A stretch of 30,888 bases of DNA from IMG/VR virus record IMGVR_UViG_3300017971_003851, positions 1 through 30,888 of that record; one strand, 5' to 3'. The number at the start of each line of letters is the position of its first letter. The first letter of the stretch is position 1. This document shows, piece by piece, positions 6,145 to 14,005 of this stretch. Made by a program: the position numbers and the translations under genes. Source of the DNA: a virus. Under the pieces are notes generated by a model. That model was not told where the DNA came from and did no database searches. It saw only the letters and a list, made by a program, of their open reading frames with translations.

Positions 6145-7435
6145 GAAACCTATAAATGAAAACTATTGTGCTACTGTTGTCAAAATAAAGAATGTTGTCC
6201 AATTGGACAACTGTGACAACATTCAGGGTACTATTATCTTTGGTAACAACATCATCATCAGCAAAGATGTAAATGTTGGTGATATAGGTGTTTACTTCCC
6301 TGCTGAAACACAATTGAGTCATGAATACACTAACTATAACAACCTTTATCGTCATTCAGAACTAAATTATGATGATACGAAAAAGGGATATCTAGAAGAC
6401 AATAGACGTATCAGAACCATGAAGTTAAGAGGCAATAAATCAATGGGTCTCTTTATGCCTTTGACTTCTCTTGAATTTGTTATTGATGCAGATGAACTAT
6501 CAGAAGGAGATATCTTTGATGAAATCAAAAATATTCCTATCTGTAATAAATATATCGTACCTGTAAAGAATTCAGGTGGTGCTAATAAACAGAAAAAGAA
6601 GTTAAAGAAGATATCTAAACTGATTGATGGTCAGTTTAGATTCCATGATGATACTGCTCAATTTGGTAAGAATGCTCATCGTTTTAAACCTGATGACATT
6701 ATGAGCATTACCTATAAGCTTCATGGAACATCTGTTATCATTTCAAATATCCTATGCAAGAAGAAATTGAACCTGTTCAATAAATTTCTTAAGCTTATTG
6801 GAGTTAAGGTTATTGATACTGAATATGATAACATTTATTCTTCAAGAAAAGTAATCAAGAATGATGATCTCAATACTTCAAAAAACAGTTATTATGAGAT
6901 TGATATTTGGGGTCTTGCAAATGACAAGATTAAAGAATTCCTGCTTGATGGAATGACTGTCTATGCAGAAATTGTTGGTCATCTTCCTAATGGAGCATAT
7001 ATCCAAAAATCATATGATTATGGATGTGGCAAAACAGATTATGAAGTCTATATTTATCGTATCACATATACTAATCCATCAGGAAATGTATTTGAATTCT
7101 CTGCAAAGCAAGTTCAGGATTGGTGTAAAGAACGTGGTCTGAAAGCTGTTCCTGAACTATATTATGGAAAGGTAAGAGATATCTTTCAGGTATACACTTA
7201 TGATGATGGTCTTGATCTTGCCGATAATTTAATCAATTATCTAAAACAAGTATATCTTGAGCAAGACTGTTATATGTGTAAAAATAAACTTCCTGCTGAA
7301 GGTATTGTTGTCAGAAAAGAAGCAAATGACAATCAATCTTATAAACTGAAAAGCTTCAGATTCCTTAAAAGAGAAACTGATTTACTTGATAAGGGTGAAG
7401 AAGATATTGAAGAATCTCAAAAAGGAGATGAATAA
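6134..7435 (+). CDS. RNA ligase, Rnl5/DraRnl-like
   Basis: This 433-residue protein is an ATP-dependent nucleotidyltransferase ligase. The N-terminal 65 residues (ATVVKIKN...GDIGVYFPAETQLSHEY) resemble the OB-like domain that precedes the catalytic domain in the Deinococcus Rnl5 (DRB0094) family. Motif I is KLHGTS with the predicted adenylated Lys195. A motif III region (GMTVYAEIVGHLPNGAYI), motif IV (EGIVVRKE) and motif V (YKLKSFRFL) follow in order. Rnl5 seals 3'-OH/5'-phosphate nicks in RNA duplexes. The gene stands four genes upstream of RtcB and two genes upstream of an RlaP-like gene, so an RNA repair role is likely. It has AAGGA seven bases before the ATG and overlaps the next gene by one base. 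Confidence 0.85.
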   Translation: MKFKKPINENYCATVVKIKNVVQLDNCDNIQGTIIFGNNIIISKDVNVGDIGVYFPAETQLSHEYTNYNNLYRHSELNYDDTKKGYLEDNRRIRTMKLRGNKSMGLFMPLTSLEFVIDADELSEGDIFDEIKNIPICNKYIVPVKNSGGANKQKKKLKKISKLIDGQFRFHDDTAQFGKNAHRFKPDDIMSITYKLHGTSVIISNILCKKKLNLFNKFLKLIGVKVIDTEYDNIYSSRKVIKNDDLNTSKNSYYEIDIWGLANDKIKEFLLDGMTVYAEIVGHLPNGAYIQKSYDYGCGKTDYEVYIYRITYTNPSGNVFEFSAKQVQDWCKERGLKAVPELYYGKVRDIFQVYTYDDGLDLADNLINYLKQVYLEQDCYMCKNKLPAEGIVVRKEANDNQSYKLKSFRFLKRETDLLDKGEEDIEESQKGDE

Positions 7436-7623
7436 TGGCACATGGATTTAAGGTTCTTTTGGTCTATGAACATGAATATGAAGATTGTGGGGAACCTACT
7501 GAACAGGATATCATTGCCGAATATCCTATTGATGAAGTAAAAGGTGGAAAGGTGAAATTCCTTCCCCCAACTAACTTACTCAAACGTGATCTTTTAGCAT
7601 ATGTCAATAAAGGAGATGCATGA
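7435..7623 (+). CDS. Hypothetical small protein between RNA repair genes
   Basis: Not recognised; 62 residues, acidic N-terminal half (HEYEDCGEPTEQDIIAEY) and a basic C-terminal half. It is joined to its neighbours by TAATG and ATGA overlaps and carries its own AAGGAG site, so it is translated with the RNA ligase and the RlaP-like gene. It may be an accessory of the repair enzymes, by position only. Confidence 0.65.
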   Translation: MAHGFKVLLVYEHEYEDCGEPTEQDIIAEYPIDEVKGGKVKFLPPTNLLKRDLLAYVNKGDA

Positions 7624-8603
7624 GTAAATTACATATACATGTAAGAAACCTAGAACATTCCATTGATTTTGAATCCTTGGGATTGCATGAAACACAAGTA
7701 ATTGTTCTATCTGATGCAGGATCAAACTTGTATGGTACTGCTACACCTGAATCTGATGTTGATTATTTGGGTGTATTTGTGCCTACCAAAAGGCAATTGC
7801 TTTTGAATAATTTCCCTAAGCAGGTTCATTTGCCTAAAAGTAGTGGATTAGATGCTCAACTATGGTCTATCCACTACTTTCTAAAATTGGCCTGTCAAGG
7901 TGAAACAATGGCTATGGATTTGTTACATGCTCCATTTTCCTGTTGGAAAATATTCAATAATGACATATGGCCTGAATTGTATCATAATAGCCATTTATTT
8001 TATACTAAAGAAATGAAATCTTTTGTATCATATGCAAGGAAACAGGCAGCTAAATATGGTATCAAAGGAACAAGGATTGAAGCTTATGAGGATGTAATTA
8101 AGTTTCTTTCAAACTATGCCCCATATAATGCTAAATTAAAGGATGTATGGGACAAATTACCTGCTGAAAGTGAACATATTCATTTTCTTAATACTGAACC
8201 TTTCAAGATGTATCAGGTATGTGGTAAAAAATACCAAGAAACTGTCAAGGTTAGTTATGCTCTTGAACACTTAAAAAAGGACTTGACAGGATATGGTAGT
8301 CGTGCTATGCTTGCTAGGAAGAATGAAGGAGTTGATTGGAAAGCTATTTCTCATGCACTTAGATCAGCATATCAGGTATGGGATATCTTAACAATTGGAA
8401 CATATACCTTCCCATGTCCTAATGCAGATTACCTTAGAGACATAAAACAAGGCAAGATTGATTTTACAGAAGTGCAAAATTGGCTTGAACTTTTAATGAA
8501 AAATATTGAGGAAATGATTCCTAAATCCAATTTACCTGATGAAGTTGATAAAGAATATTGGGATGATTGGCTCATAGAAACTCTTAATAGAAACCTTTTC
8601 TGA
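7620..8603 (+). CDS. RlaP-like nucleotidyltransferase (pol beta superfamily)
   Basis: This 327-residue protein has the nucleotidyltransferase core GSNLYGTATPESDVDYLG (residues 34-51), with the G-S helix start and the D46/D48 metal-binding pair of the polymerase beta superfamily. The long helical C-terminal part and the arrangement fit the RlaP (RNA repair pathway polymerase beta) family, known from genomic association with RNA ligases and RtcB; its exact reaction is not established. Here it lies between an Rnl5-like ligase and RtcB, the expected context. It may prepare damaged RNA ends by adding or processing nucleotides (inference). The start overlaps the previous stop (ATGA) with AAAGGAG upstream. 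Confidence 0.82.
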   Translation: MSKLHIHVRNLEHSIDFESLGLHETQVIVLSDAGSNLYGTATPESDVDYLGVFVPTKRQLLLNNFPKQVHLPKSSGLDAQLWSIHYFLKLACQGETMAMDLLHAPFSCWKIFNNDIWPELYHNSHLFYTKEMKSFVSYARKQAAKYGIKGTRIEAYEDVIKFLSNYAPYNAKLKDVWDKLPAESEHIHFLNTEPFKMYQVCGKKYQETVKVSYALEHLKKDLTGYGSRAMLARKNEGVDWKAISHALRSAYQVWDILTIGTYTFPCPNADYLRDIKQGKIDFTEVQNWLELLMKNIEEMIPKSNLPDEVDKEYWDDWLIETLNRNLF

Positions 8604-8613
8604 AAGGATAAAC

Positions 8614-9360
8614 ATGTCTGATGTAAAATTAAAAACTAAAAATCTTATGACGTTTGTTTTTTGTGTTATTATCTTTGGTGGTGGTATGATATTTGGTTTA
8701 TTTTTATATCAGGAAAAGATACTACCTAAAAAGATACCTGCTCCTGAAATTGTTGAAAAGGTAGTTGAAAAAGAAATAATCCACTATGTTGAAAGAAGCA
8801 AGACTAAAACAAGTGATTTCTTGCTTCATCTCAATCCTGATATTGATCCTGCATTAGCAGAAATCATTGCTAATAGTGTTGATGAAATGAGCAAAAAATA
8901 TCAGCTACCAAGAAAGCTTGTATGCTCTATTATTAGAAAAGAAAGCAACATGAATCCCTTTGCTAAAAGCAGGGTTGGTGCTGTAGGTCTTATGCAAGTA
9001 ATGCCTAAAATCCATGCTGAAAGGTATAAAGGTCAAAATTTATGGCATATAAAAACCAATATTGATGTTGGGTGTTCTATTTTTCGGGAATACCTTGACA
9101 AAGAAAATGGAAACATGTATAATACCTTTCATAGATACCTTTCTAAGAATGCCACAAAGGATCAACTTAATGATTATGCAGGTGATATTTATGAAAATTG
9201 GTCGAAACTTGAAATGTTCGATTATCTGTCTATTGCAGAACGTCAAGCAAATGCAAATGGTAAAGACAAAATAGAAGAAGTCCCTATTGAAGAAGAATTA
9301 CCTGAAACCATAATAGAAATAGAAGGGAAAGAAAATGAAAAAGGGATTCACATTAATTGA
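8614..9360 (+). CDS. Membrane-anchored lytic transglycosylase (SLT domain)
   Basis: This 248-residue protein has an N-terminal transmembrane segment (residues 12-32, basic residues before it), a coiled linker with EKVVEKE, and an SLT/lysozyme-like domain with the catalytic Glu in RKESNMNPFAKS (Glu110), followed by GAVGLMQVMP (122-131). These are the motifs of family 1 lytic transglycosylases, which cleave peptidoglycan with 1,6-anhydro product formation. The C-terminus is an acidic tail. In a phage it may open the wall at entry or lysis; no holin or spanin is recognised beside it. It overlaps the prepilin-like gene by 26 bases. Confidence 0.87.
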   Translation: MSDVKLKTKNLMTFVFCVIIFGGGMIFGLFLYQEKILPKKIPAPEIVEKVVEKEIIHYVERSKTKTSDFLLHLNPDIDPALAEIIANSVDEMSKKYQLPRKLVCSIIRKESNMNPFAKSRVGAVGLMQVMPKIHAERYKGQNLWHIKTNIDVGCSIFREYLDKENGNMYNTFHRYLSKNATKDQLNDYAGDIYENWSKLEMFDYLSIAERQANANGKDKIEEVPIEEELPETIIEIEGKENEKGIHIN

Positions 9361-9577
9361 AGTATTAGTTGTAATTACTATGATATTTATATTCATATCC
9401 ATTGTTGTGACAAATTGGTATGCATTTAAAGGTCATGATGAATCTAATGATGTTGTTATTGTCGAAAAGAAAACAGCAGAATCATTTCCTGAAAAGAAAA
9501 GTGTTGAAAAGGAAGTTGTTGAAAAGGCCAAAGAAGCATATGATTATAACCAATGGGAACAGGAAAGCAAATACTAA
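9335..9577 (+). CDS. Prepilin-like peptide with type IV pilin N-terminus
   Basis: This 80-residue protein starts MKKGFTLIEVLVVITMIFIF, an excellent class III signal: basic leader, Gly4, Phe5 at mature +1 and Glu9 at mature +5, then a hydrophobic helix to about residue 30. Prepilin peptidase of the host could cut after Gly4 and methylate Phe. The remaining 50 residues are charged and Lys/Glu-rich, with no pilin globular domain. It may be a minor pseudopilin mimic, or a simple membrane peptide whose N-terminus converges on the motif. It overlaps the transglycosylase gene and its stop overlaps the rtcB start (TAATG). Confidence 0.7.
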   Translation: MKKGFTLIEVLVVITMIFIFISIVVTNWYAFKGHDESNDVVIVEKKTAESFPEKKSVEKEVVEKAKEAYDYNQWEQESKY

Positions 9578-10785
9578 TGATAGACATAAAATTCTCTAAA
9601 AAATTCAATGTCAATACTCATGCATTTAATGGTGAAGGTGGTAAACTGAATGTTCCTATGATGCTATGGTTGTCAGAAGTTGAATGGGATGCATTACAGC
9701 AGTTGGAACATGCTGCATCATTGCCTTTCGTTCATCATCATGTAGCAGGAATGCCTGATATGCATTATGGGTTTGGTGTTCCCATTGGTAGTGTTATTCC
9801 TACCAAGGGATATATTATTCCTAATGCTGTAGGTGTGGATATTGGATGTGGTATGTGTTGTGTTAAAACTGATCTTACTCATATAGATAAGCCTGTTTTG
9901 AAGTCTATTATGGGTGATATAAGAAAAGCTGTTCCTGTTGGGTATAAACACAATAAAAAATCTGAAGGTATGCCACCTATTATTTCCATGCCTGATCTAT
10001 CTAAATCTGTTGTTGCAAAAGAATGGGATTCTGCTTCTAAACAGCTAGGAACTTTAGGTGGTGGTAATCACTTCATTGAAATCCAAAAAGGGGATGATGG
10101 ATTTATCTATGTCATGATTCATTCAGGAAGTAGAAACCTTGGAAAGAAAATTGCTGATCATTATAACAATATTGCTAAAGAAATGAATGAAAAATGGAAA
10201 TCTATTGTTCCTAAAAATTGGGATTTAGCATTTCTTCCCTTTCATGATGATATTGGTCAAATGTATTATCATGAAATGGTTTATGCTTGTGATTTTGCAT
10301 ATTGGAATAGAAAAGTTATGATGAAAAGAATCAAGACTTGTATTACAAATCATGTTGATGCCAAATTCAGTAACTTCATTAATATTCATCATAATTTTGC
10401 TGATATGGAAAATCATTTTGGAGAAAACGTATTAGTTCATCGAAAAGGAGCAACTAGAGCAAAAGAAGGTGAATTAGGTTTGATTCCTGGAAGTCAAGGT
10501 ACTGCAAGCTATATTGTTAAGGGTAAAGGTAATGCAAATAGCTTTCATTCCTGTTCTCATGGAGCAGGAAGATTGATGAGCAGAAGAAAAGCAAAAGAAA
10601 CCCTTGATCTTAAAATGGAAAAGAAGATATTGGATGATCAAGGTATTATTCATTCAGTACGAAACTTGAGTGATCTTGATGAGGCAAGTAGTGCCTATAA
10701 AGACATTGGAACTGTTATGGATCATCAAGAAGACCTTGTAGAAATCGTAACTGAATTAAAGCCATTGGCAGTTATAAAGGGGTAA
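9577..10785 (+). CDS. rtcB: RtcB RNA-splicing/repair ligase
   Basis: The start at 9577 is chosen because it overlaps the previous stop and has AGGAAAG ten bases upstream; the ATG at 9553 has no binding site. The 402-residue length matches E. coli RtcB (408). The catalytic pattern is complete: GVDIGCGM (86-93, Mn ligands Asp88 and Cys91), LGGGNHFIEI (160-169), HSGSRNLG (182-189), SCSHGAGRLMSR (325-336) with the guanylylated His328, and the terminal DEASSAYKDI motif. RtcB joins 2',3'-cyclic phosphate (or 3'-phosphate) and 5'-OH ends with GTP. This complements the Rnl5-like enzyme, so the operon covers both kinds of RNA breaks. In Enterobacteria rtcB is sigma54/RtcR controlled. Confidence 0.95.
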   Translation: MIDIKFSKKFNVNTHAFNGEGGKLNVPMMLWLSEVEWDALQQLEHAASLPFVHHHVAGMPDMHYGFGVPIGSVIPTKGYIIPNAVGVDIGCGMCCVKTDLTHIDKPVLKSIMGDIRKAVPVGYKHNKKSEGMPPIISMPDLSKSVVAKEWDSASKQLGTLGGGNHFIEIQKGDDGFIYVMIHSGSRNLGKKIADHYNNIAKEMNEKWKSIVPKNWDLAFLPFHDDIGQMYYHEMVYACDFAYWNRKVMMKRIKTCITNHVDAKFSNFINIHHNFADMENHFGENVLVHRKGATRAKEGELGLIPGSQGTASYIVKGKGNANSFHSCSHGAGRLMSRRKAKETLDLKMEKKILDDQGIIHSVRNLSDLDEASSAYKDIGTVMDHQEDLVEIVTELKPLAVIKG

Positions 10786-10787
10786 TT

Positions 10788-10979
10788 ATGAGTGCAAGGT
10801 ATTTAATTTCAAATGAACAATTAGAAAGTTTAGTCAAAATGATTCAACTAGGTCACAAATATAAAGCAATTGACCTACTTGAAAAAGAAGTAAAGCAACA
10901 ATATGTTGGATATTCTGATGGTGATGTAGAAAGTGATGCTATAAGAATTCAAATGGATCGAAATCATTGTAACTGTTAA
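10788..10979 (+). CDS. Hypothetical small protein
   Basis: Not recognised; 63 residues, helical (MSARYLISNEQLESLVKMIQLGHKYKAIDLLEKEV). It starts two bases after rtcB stops, with AAAGGGG upstream, and ends MDRNHCNC. Transcription with rtcB is clear; a functional link is not shown. Confidence 0.65.
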   Translation: MSARYLISNEQLESLVKMIQLGHKYKAIDLLEKEVKQQYVGYSDGDVESDAIRIQMDRNHCNC

Positions 10980-10990
10980 AGGAGATTATT

Positions 10991-11548
10991 ATGGGCTGTT
11001 TTAGCTATATGTGTCAAGTATGTGGTAATCCTATTGTATCTGATTCTGAACGTGGTCAGAAATGTATTCTCTATCTTTTAAAAGATGGTAAAGTCATTGA
11101 AAAAATGGAAGGGGAATATGATTCCTATGGCAGGGTTTTTGATGAGAATGGAGAATCCATTGAATGGGATACACCTTGGGGTGAGATTGTAGAACTTCAT
11201 TTTAATCATAAAAACAATGATGGTATTGCTGCATTTCATTATAATTGTTATAAAAAATTTGATCATATTGATCCTCAAACAATATCAGATGATGACCCTG
11301 AACAAGGTTGGGGTAGTTTTTATAAACAGAAAACACCATACAAAGGTGGAAGGAAGATAGAAATTCATGGTACTGGAAACATTCTATCTTTTTTGATAGA
11401 TACAGAAGAAAAGAGAAAAGTCAAAGAAGTCCTTGATGTGATGACACAAAAATTCACAAGTGGAAATGAGATTCCTGTACCTCAAAATACAATCACAAGG
11501 AAGGAATGGAATATAATACGTCCCATTCTTGAAAAGGAGTTGAAATGA
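10991..11548 (+). CDS. Hypothetical phage protein with N-terminal zinc motif
   Basis: This 185-residue protein starts MGCFSYMCQVCGNPI after AAAGGAGATTATT. The start resembles a conserved family of uncharacterised phage and bacterial proteins that begin with MGCFS-x-x-C-x-x-CG and contain a later FHYNCY. These Cys/His residues (C8, C11, and H and C near 76-79) could hold one zinc ion. The middle is beta-rich with WDTPWGEI. No enzymatic motif is seen. Its stop overlaps the ATG of the next gene (ATGA). Confidence 0.7.
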   Translation: MGCFSYMCQVCGNPIVSDSERGQKCILYLLKDGKVIEKMEGEYDSYGRVFDENGESIEWDTPWGEIVELHFNHKNNDGIAAFHYNCYKKFDHIDPQTISDDDPEQGWGSFYKQKTPYKGGRKIEIHGTGNILSFLIDTEEKRKVKEVLDVMTQKFTSGNEIPVPQNTITRKEWNIIRPILEKELK

Positions 11549-11712
11549 GGGGAATGAAATGCATAGACAGGATATATGATCCTGATTTAGATATGTGGTG
11601 GGGTCTATTTCAAATTGAGGATGAAGTAGGAAAAATACGATTTAGAATACCTATTAATGAAGAAGACTTTGAAATAGGTAAAATATATTTTGCTAAGTTT
11701 TATGAGGCATAA
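11545..11712 (+). CDS. Small hypothetical protein (55 aa)
   Basis: This 55-residue protein (MRGMKCIDRIYDPDLDMWWG...) starts at an ATGA overlap with AAAAGGAGTTGAA upstream and ends directly against the ATG at 11713. Both junctions and the strong binding site support it. It looks like a single beta-sheet domain (WWGLFQIEDEVGKIRFRIPI); the function is unknown. Confidence 0.65.
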   Translation: MRGMKCIDRIYDPDLDMWWGLFQIEDEVGKIRFRIPINEEDFEIGKIYFAKFYEA

Positions 11713-12039
11713 ATGGCTAAAATAGAAACACATTGTAAAGATTGTTTACAGGTCTTTGGAAAAGAATATAGAGAAATTCATGAATGGTTGGATGAATATG
11801 CTAAACAGTATAATCCTATGCTCTATTTTGAGCTTCATAGAAAATTCAGGCATCATGATGATGGTGTTAAACAAGTTGAAGTGGAATTTGGATACTATGC
11901 TGCTCAAGCAGCAAAATTGCATATTATAAGAGATAATGAACTATACGTGAATTTCGATATCAATACGTTAAGGGAAGATGATATAGAAGACCTATACCAA
12001 AGAGCATTAGAATTTTGTCATGATAACATCTATAATTGA
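11713..12039 (+). CDS. Hypothetical protein, last gene of first operon
   Basis: This 108-residue protein contains IHEWLDEYAKQY (22-33) and HRKFRHHDDGV (41-51), followed by a segment rich in Ala (YYAAQAAKLHII). This pattern resembles a small uncharacterised family found in phages and bacteria (DUF6915-like, tentative). It has two Cys at the N-terminus (CKDC). It begins immediately after the previous stop. Its end contains one of the TTTGTCA heptamers (12014-12020), so the control region of the next operon may reach into it. Confidence 0.68.
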   Translation: MAKIETHCKDCLQVFGKEYREIHEWLDEYAKQYNPMLYFELHRKFRHHDDGVKQVEVEFGYYAAQAAKLHIIRDNELYVNFDINTLREDDIEDLYQRALEFCHDNIYN

Positions 12040-12044
12040 CTTAT

Positions 12045-12071
12045 TTTGTCAAACTTTGACATAATTTGTCA
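12045..12071. repeat. Phased TTTGWCA heptamers, second cluster
   Basis: TTTGTCA (12045-12051), TTTGACA (12055-12061) and TTTGTCA (12065-12071) are spaced exactly 10 bases apart. The first two form the near-perfect palindrome TGTCAAACTTTGACA (12047-12061). An additional half-site TTGAC lies at 12035-12039. The cluster is about 85-110 bp upstream of the -24/-12 promoter at 12154, the same relation as at 900-926 and 1028. It is a candidate binding site for an activator or repressor common to both operons. Confidence 0.6.
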
Positions 12072-12074
12072 CAA

Positions 12075-12102
12075 CATAACCTAAAATCCACATAACCTAA
12101 AA
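12075..12102. repeat. Tandem CATAACCTAAAA direct repeat
   Basis: The 12-mer CATAACCTAAAA occurs at 12075-12086 and 12091-12102 (period 16), followed by a partial ACCTAAA at 12103-12109. It lies between the TTTGWCA cluster and the promoter. It could be an additional regulator site; it is absent from the control region at 882-1044. Confidence 0.55.
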
Positions 12103-12153
12103 ACCTAAATTCTGTAAGTGCTTGATTTTATTAGATGCAGATTTTTTTCATTG

Positions 12154-12170
12154 TTGGCATAGGAATTGCT
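12154..12170 (+). promoter_or_regulatory. Sigma54-like (-24/-12) promoter, second copy
   Basis: TTGGCATAGGAATTGCT matches YTGGCAcg-N4-TTGCW with the GG (12156-12157) to GC (12168-12169) spacing of 10. It shares TTGGCATA-N4-TTGCTCTATA with the site at 1028. TGTAAGTSCTT is also shared, 43 bases upstream of the GG here (12113) and 53 there (977), a shift of one helical turn. The start of transcription is predicted near 12181, leaving a leader of about 36 bases before the ATG at 12217. Confidence 0.65.
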
Positions 12171-12216
12171 CTATATATATGTCATGGAATCGAACTCTAA
12201 TAAAAAGGAAATTAAA

Positions 12217-13494
12217 ATGACTGAAAAAATCGTAGAGTCCATTGACATTCCTGCTTACAAAGTTTCCTATCTGACCAAGAAGATTGAAAAGATGAACCGC
12301 AAAGCCTTGAAAATGGGTTGTGATCCCTTGGTTCTGACTTTTGACAATGAGCATGTTCTTGAGTATTGGGAACATCCCCAAACTGGTCATAAACTGACTT
12401 CCCCCATCATTATTGAAATGGTTACTGCCACTTTGACCTACAACATTCCCATCATTGAAGGGTATGAGCTTGTTGCCAAATTGGACATTTTTCATGGGGA
12501 AGATGGAAATCAGGTTTTGATTTCTGCTGTTCCTGATGCTGTTGTTCCTGAAAAATGGCAAAATGCCACTTCCATTCAATGTGATCATTGTGGATGGAAC
12601 CGCAATCGCCATCACTCTGTTCTGCTTCGGGAAATTGAGACCAATGAGTATAAGGAAGTTGGTAGCACCTGTGTTAAAGATTTTTTCGGTCTTGATCCTT
12701 CCGGTTTTATGTTCATGGCATCCATCAAGTTTCATGGTATCGTTGGTGGAATCAAAGATGAAGATTGCATGAAGGGTGGACGTAGGATTTATTCCTATCC
12801 TTTGAATTATGTCCTTGGTTATGCTTCTGCTGTTATCAATCAATTTGGTTGGGCAAGCAAAAAATACGCTTATGATTTTGGTGGAAATTCTACTTGCAAT
12901 CGTGTTTGGGATAACCTTGAACCTTACCGTGGAATGCCCCGTAGTGAATTTGTTCAGATTTCTGATGAGGATCATGCACTTGCTGACAAGATCATTGAAT
13001 ACTACAAAAACCTTGATCCTGAAGGAAATGATTACCTGCTGAACTTGGTTAAGCTTGCCAAGCTGAATTATGTTCCTTCTAAGTTCATGGGATTTGCCGT
13101 TTCCATGATTAATTCCTATAAAAATGCAATGGAAAAAATCGAATACAAGAAAAAACAAGATGAAGAACGTGCCAATGAACCTGAATCCAATTATGTTGGT
13201 GTAATTGGGGAACGTCTGAAGGATGTACGGGTTGAAGTTACCTTTGCCAAGGAAATTGAAACCATGTATGGCATGAGCACTCTTTATGCCTTTAAAGATG
13301 CTCTTGGAAACATCTTCAAGACCTTCTATTCAGGAACTTCGATTGAGCTTAAAAATGGGGATGTGGTCCTTTTAACGGGTACGATTAAAAAGCATAATGA
13401 GTATCAGGGACGTAAAGAGACCATGCTTAATCGCATCATCGTGAAAGATGCCCCTGAAGAACTGATTGCTGTTGAAGAATTTGCAGTAGCCTAA
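12217..13494 (+). CDS. Conserved phage/plasmid-type zinc and OB-like protein
   Basis: The ATG at 12217 is chosen for its AAAAGGAAATT site and because earlier in-frame starts (12166, 12184) overlap the promoter or the predicted start of transcription. The 425-residue protein has an N-terminal domain starting with IPAYKVSYLTKKIEKMNRKA, a zinc-type segment CDHCGWNRNR (122-131) paired with VGSTCVKDF (148-156), a helical middle, and a C-terminal beta-domain (about 345-412) with VVLLTGTIKKHNEYQGRKETMLNR, OB-like. I recognise this architecture from unnamed phage and plasmid proteins but know no function; nucleic-acid binding is plausible. Codons are richer in C and G at third positions than in neighbours, suggesting strong expression. 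Confidence 0.8.
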   Translation: MTEKIVESIDIPAYKVSYLTKKIEKMNRKALKMGCDPLVLTFDNEHVLEYWEHPQTGHKLTSPIIIEMVTATLTYNIPIIEGYELVAKLDIFHGEDGNQVLISAVPDAVVPEKWQNATSIQCDHCGWNRNRHHSVLLREIETNEYKEVGSTCVKDFFGLDPSGFMFMASIKFHGIVGGIKDEDCMKGGRRIYSYPLNYVLGYASAVINQFGWASKKYAYDFGGNSTCNRVWDNLEPYRGMPRSEFVQISDEDHALADKIIEYYKNLDPEGNDYLLNLVKLAKLNYVPSKFMGFAVSMINSYKNAMEKIEYKKKQDEERANEPESNYVGVIGERLKDVRVEVTFAKEIETMYGMSTLYAFKDALGNIFKTFYSGTSIELKNGDVVLLTGTIKKHNEYQGRKETMLNRIIVKDAPEELIAVEEFAVA

Positions 13495-13500
13495 ACCAAA

Positions 13501-13530
13501 GGGGGGTAACTCCCCCCAAGGCGAAATTAA
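13501..13530 (+). repeat. G-run/C-run hairpin with GGCGAAATTAA tail, copy 3
   Basis: Six G, TAACT, six C (13501-13517) are followed by AAGGCGAAATTAA and CTTAATCAAGGAG before the ATG at 13551. The loop differs from copies 1 and 2 while base pairing and the tail are kept, which is compensating variation in favour of an RNA function. As at 1235, it follows the first gene after a -24/-12 promoter. Confidence 0.75.
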
Positions 13531-13550
13531 CCTTAATCAAGGAGTTTAAA

Positions 13551-13739
13551 ATGAATGAATGTATTATTACCCAAACCCTTATTTGCCCTCATTCTGAAAT
13601 AAGTGGTAAAATATGCTCTGCATGTAAGCTACCTGATTCCAATTGTAAATTCTGTGGGGGAACTGATTATAAACATTATCTAAATTGCCCTTCATGGAAA
13701 TATCTTATTGAAAGAGAAAAAAGATTGCTTGACTCCTGA
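13551..13739 (+). CDS. Cysteine-rich mini-protein
   Basis: This 62-residue protein has seven Cys in the first 50 residues (LICPHS, ICSACKLPDSNCKFCGG, LNCPSW), enough for two zinc knuckles. The ATG follows AAGGAGTTTAAA. No named family; probably a zinc-stabilised binding module. Confidence 0.68.
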   Translation: MNECIITQTLICPHSEISGKICSACKLPDSNCKFCGGTDYKHYLNCPSWKYLIEREKRLLDS

Positions 13740-13797
13740 TAAATTTAATGATATAAAAAAAGTCTAATTAGAAATTATTATTATAAAGGATAGATCA

Positions 13798-14004
13798 ATG
13801 AGTAAAAAGCCAAGTGGTAAAAAAAACAAGCAACCTTATTTGAGAGAAAAAATCATTACCGTTCATTGTCAAAAATGTCCTGCTTTCATTGATGAAAAGT
13901 ATGTGGAATTCATTAACATTGAGGAAGATTTTCAGGGATTTGATATACTGACATTCAGATGCCCTAAATGTGGAACCCAACAAAAATCAAAAAGGTTTGG
14001 ATAA
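13798..14004 (+). CDS. Zinc-ribbon mini-protein
   Basis: This 68-residue protein has a basic N-terminus (MSKKPSGKKNKQPY) and a two-knuckle zinc ribbon: HCQKC (23-27) and CPKCG (54-58). AAAGGATAGATCA precedes the ATG. Probably nucleic-acid or protein binding; not further assignable. Confidence 0.68.
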   Translation: MSKKPSGKKNKQPYLREKIITVHCQKCPAFIDEKYVEFINIEEDFQGFDILTFRCPKCGTQQKSKRFG

Positions 14005-14005
14005 A

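Noticed and set aside
12148-13158. Long minus-strand open frame opposite the gene at 12217
   Set aside because: It is the antisense shadow of the zinc/OB-like gene: no binding site, no recognisable domain, and it covers the promoter at 12154.
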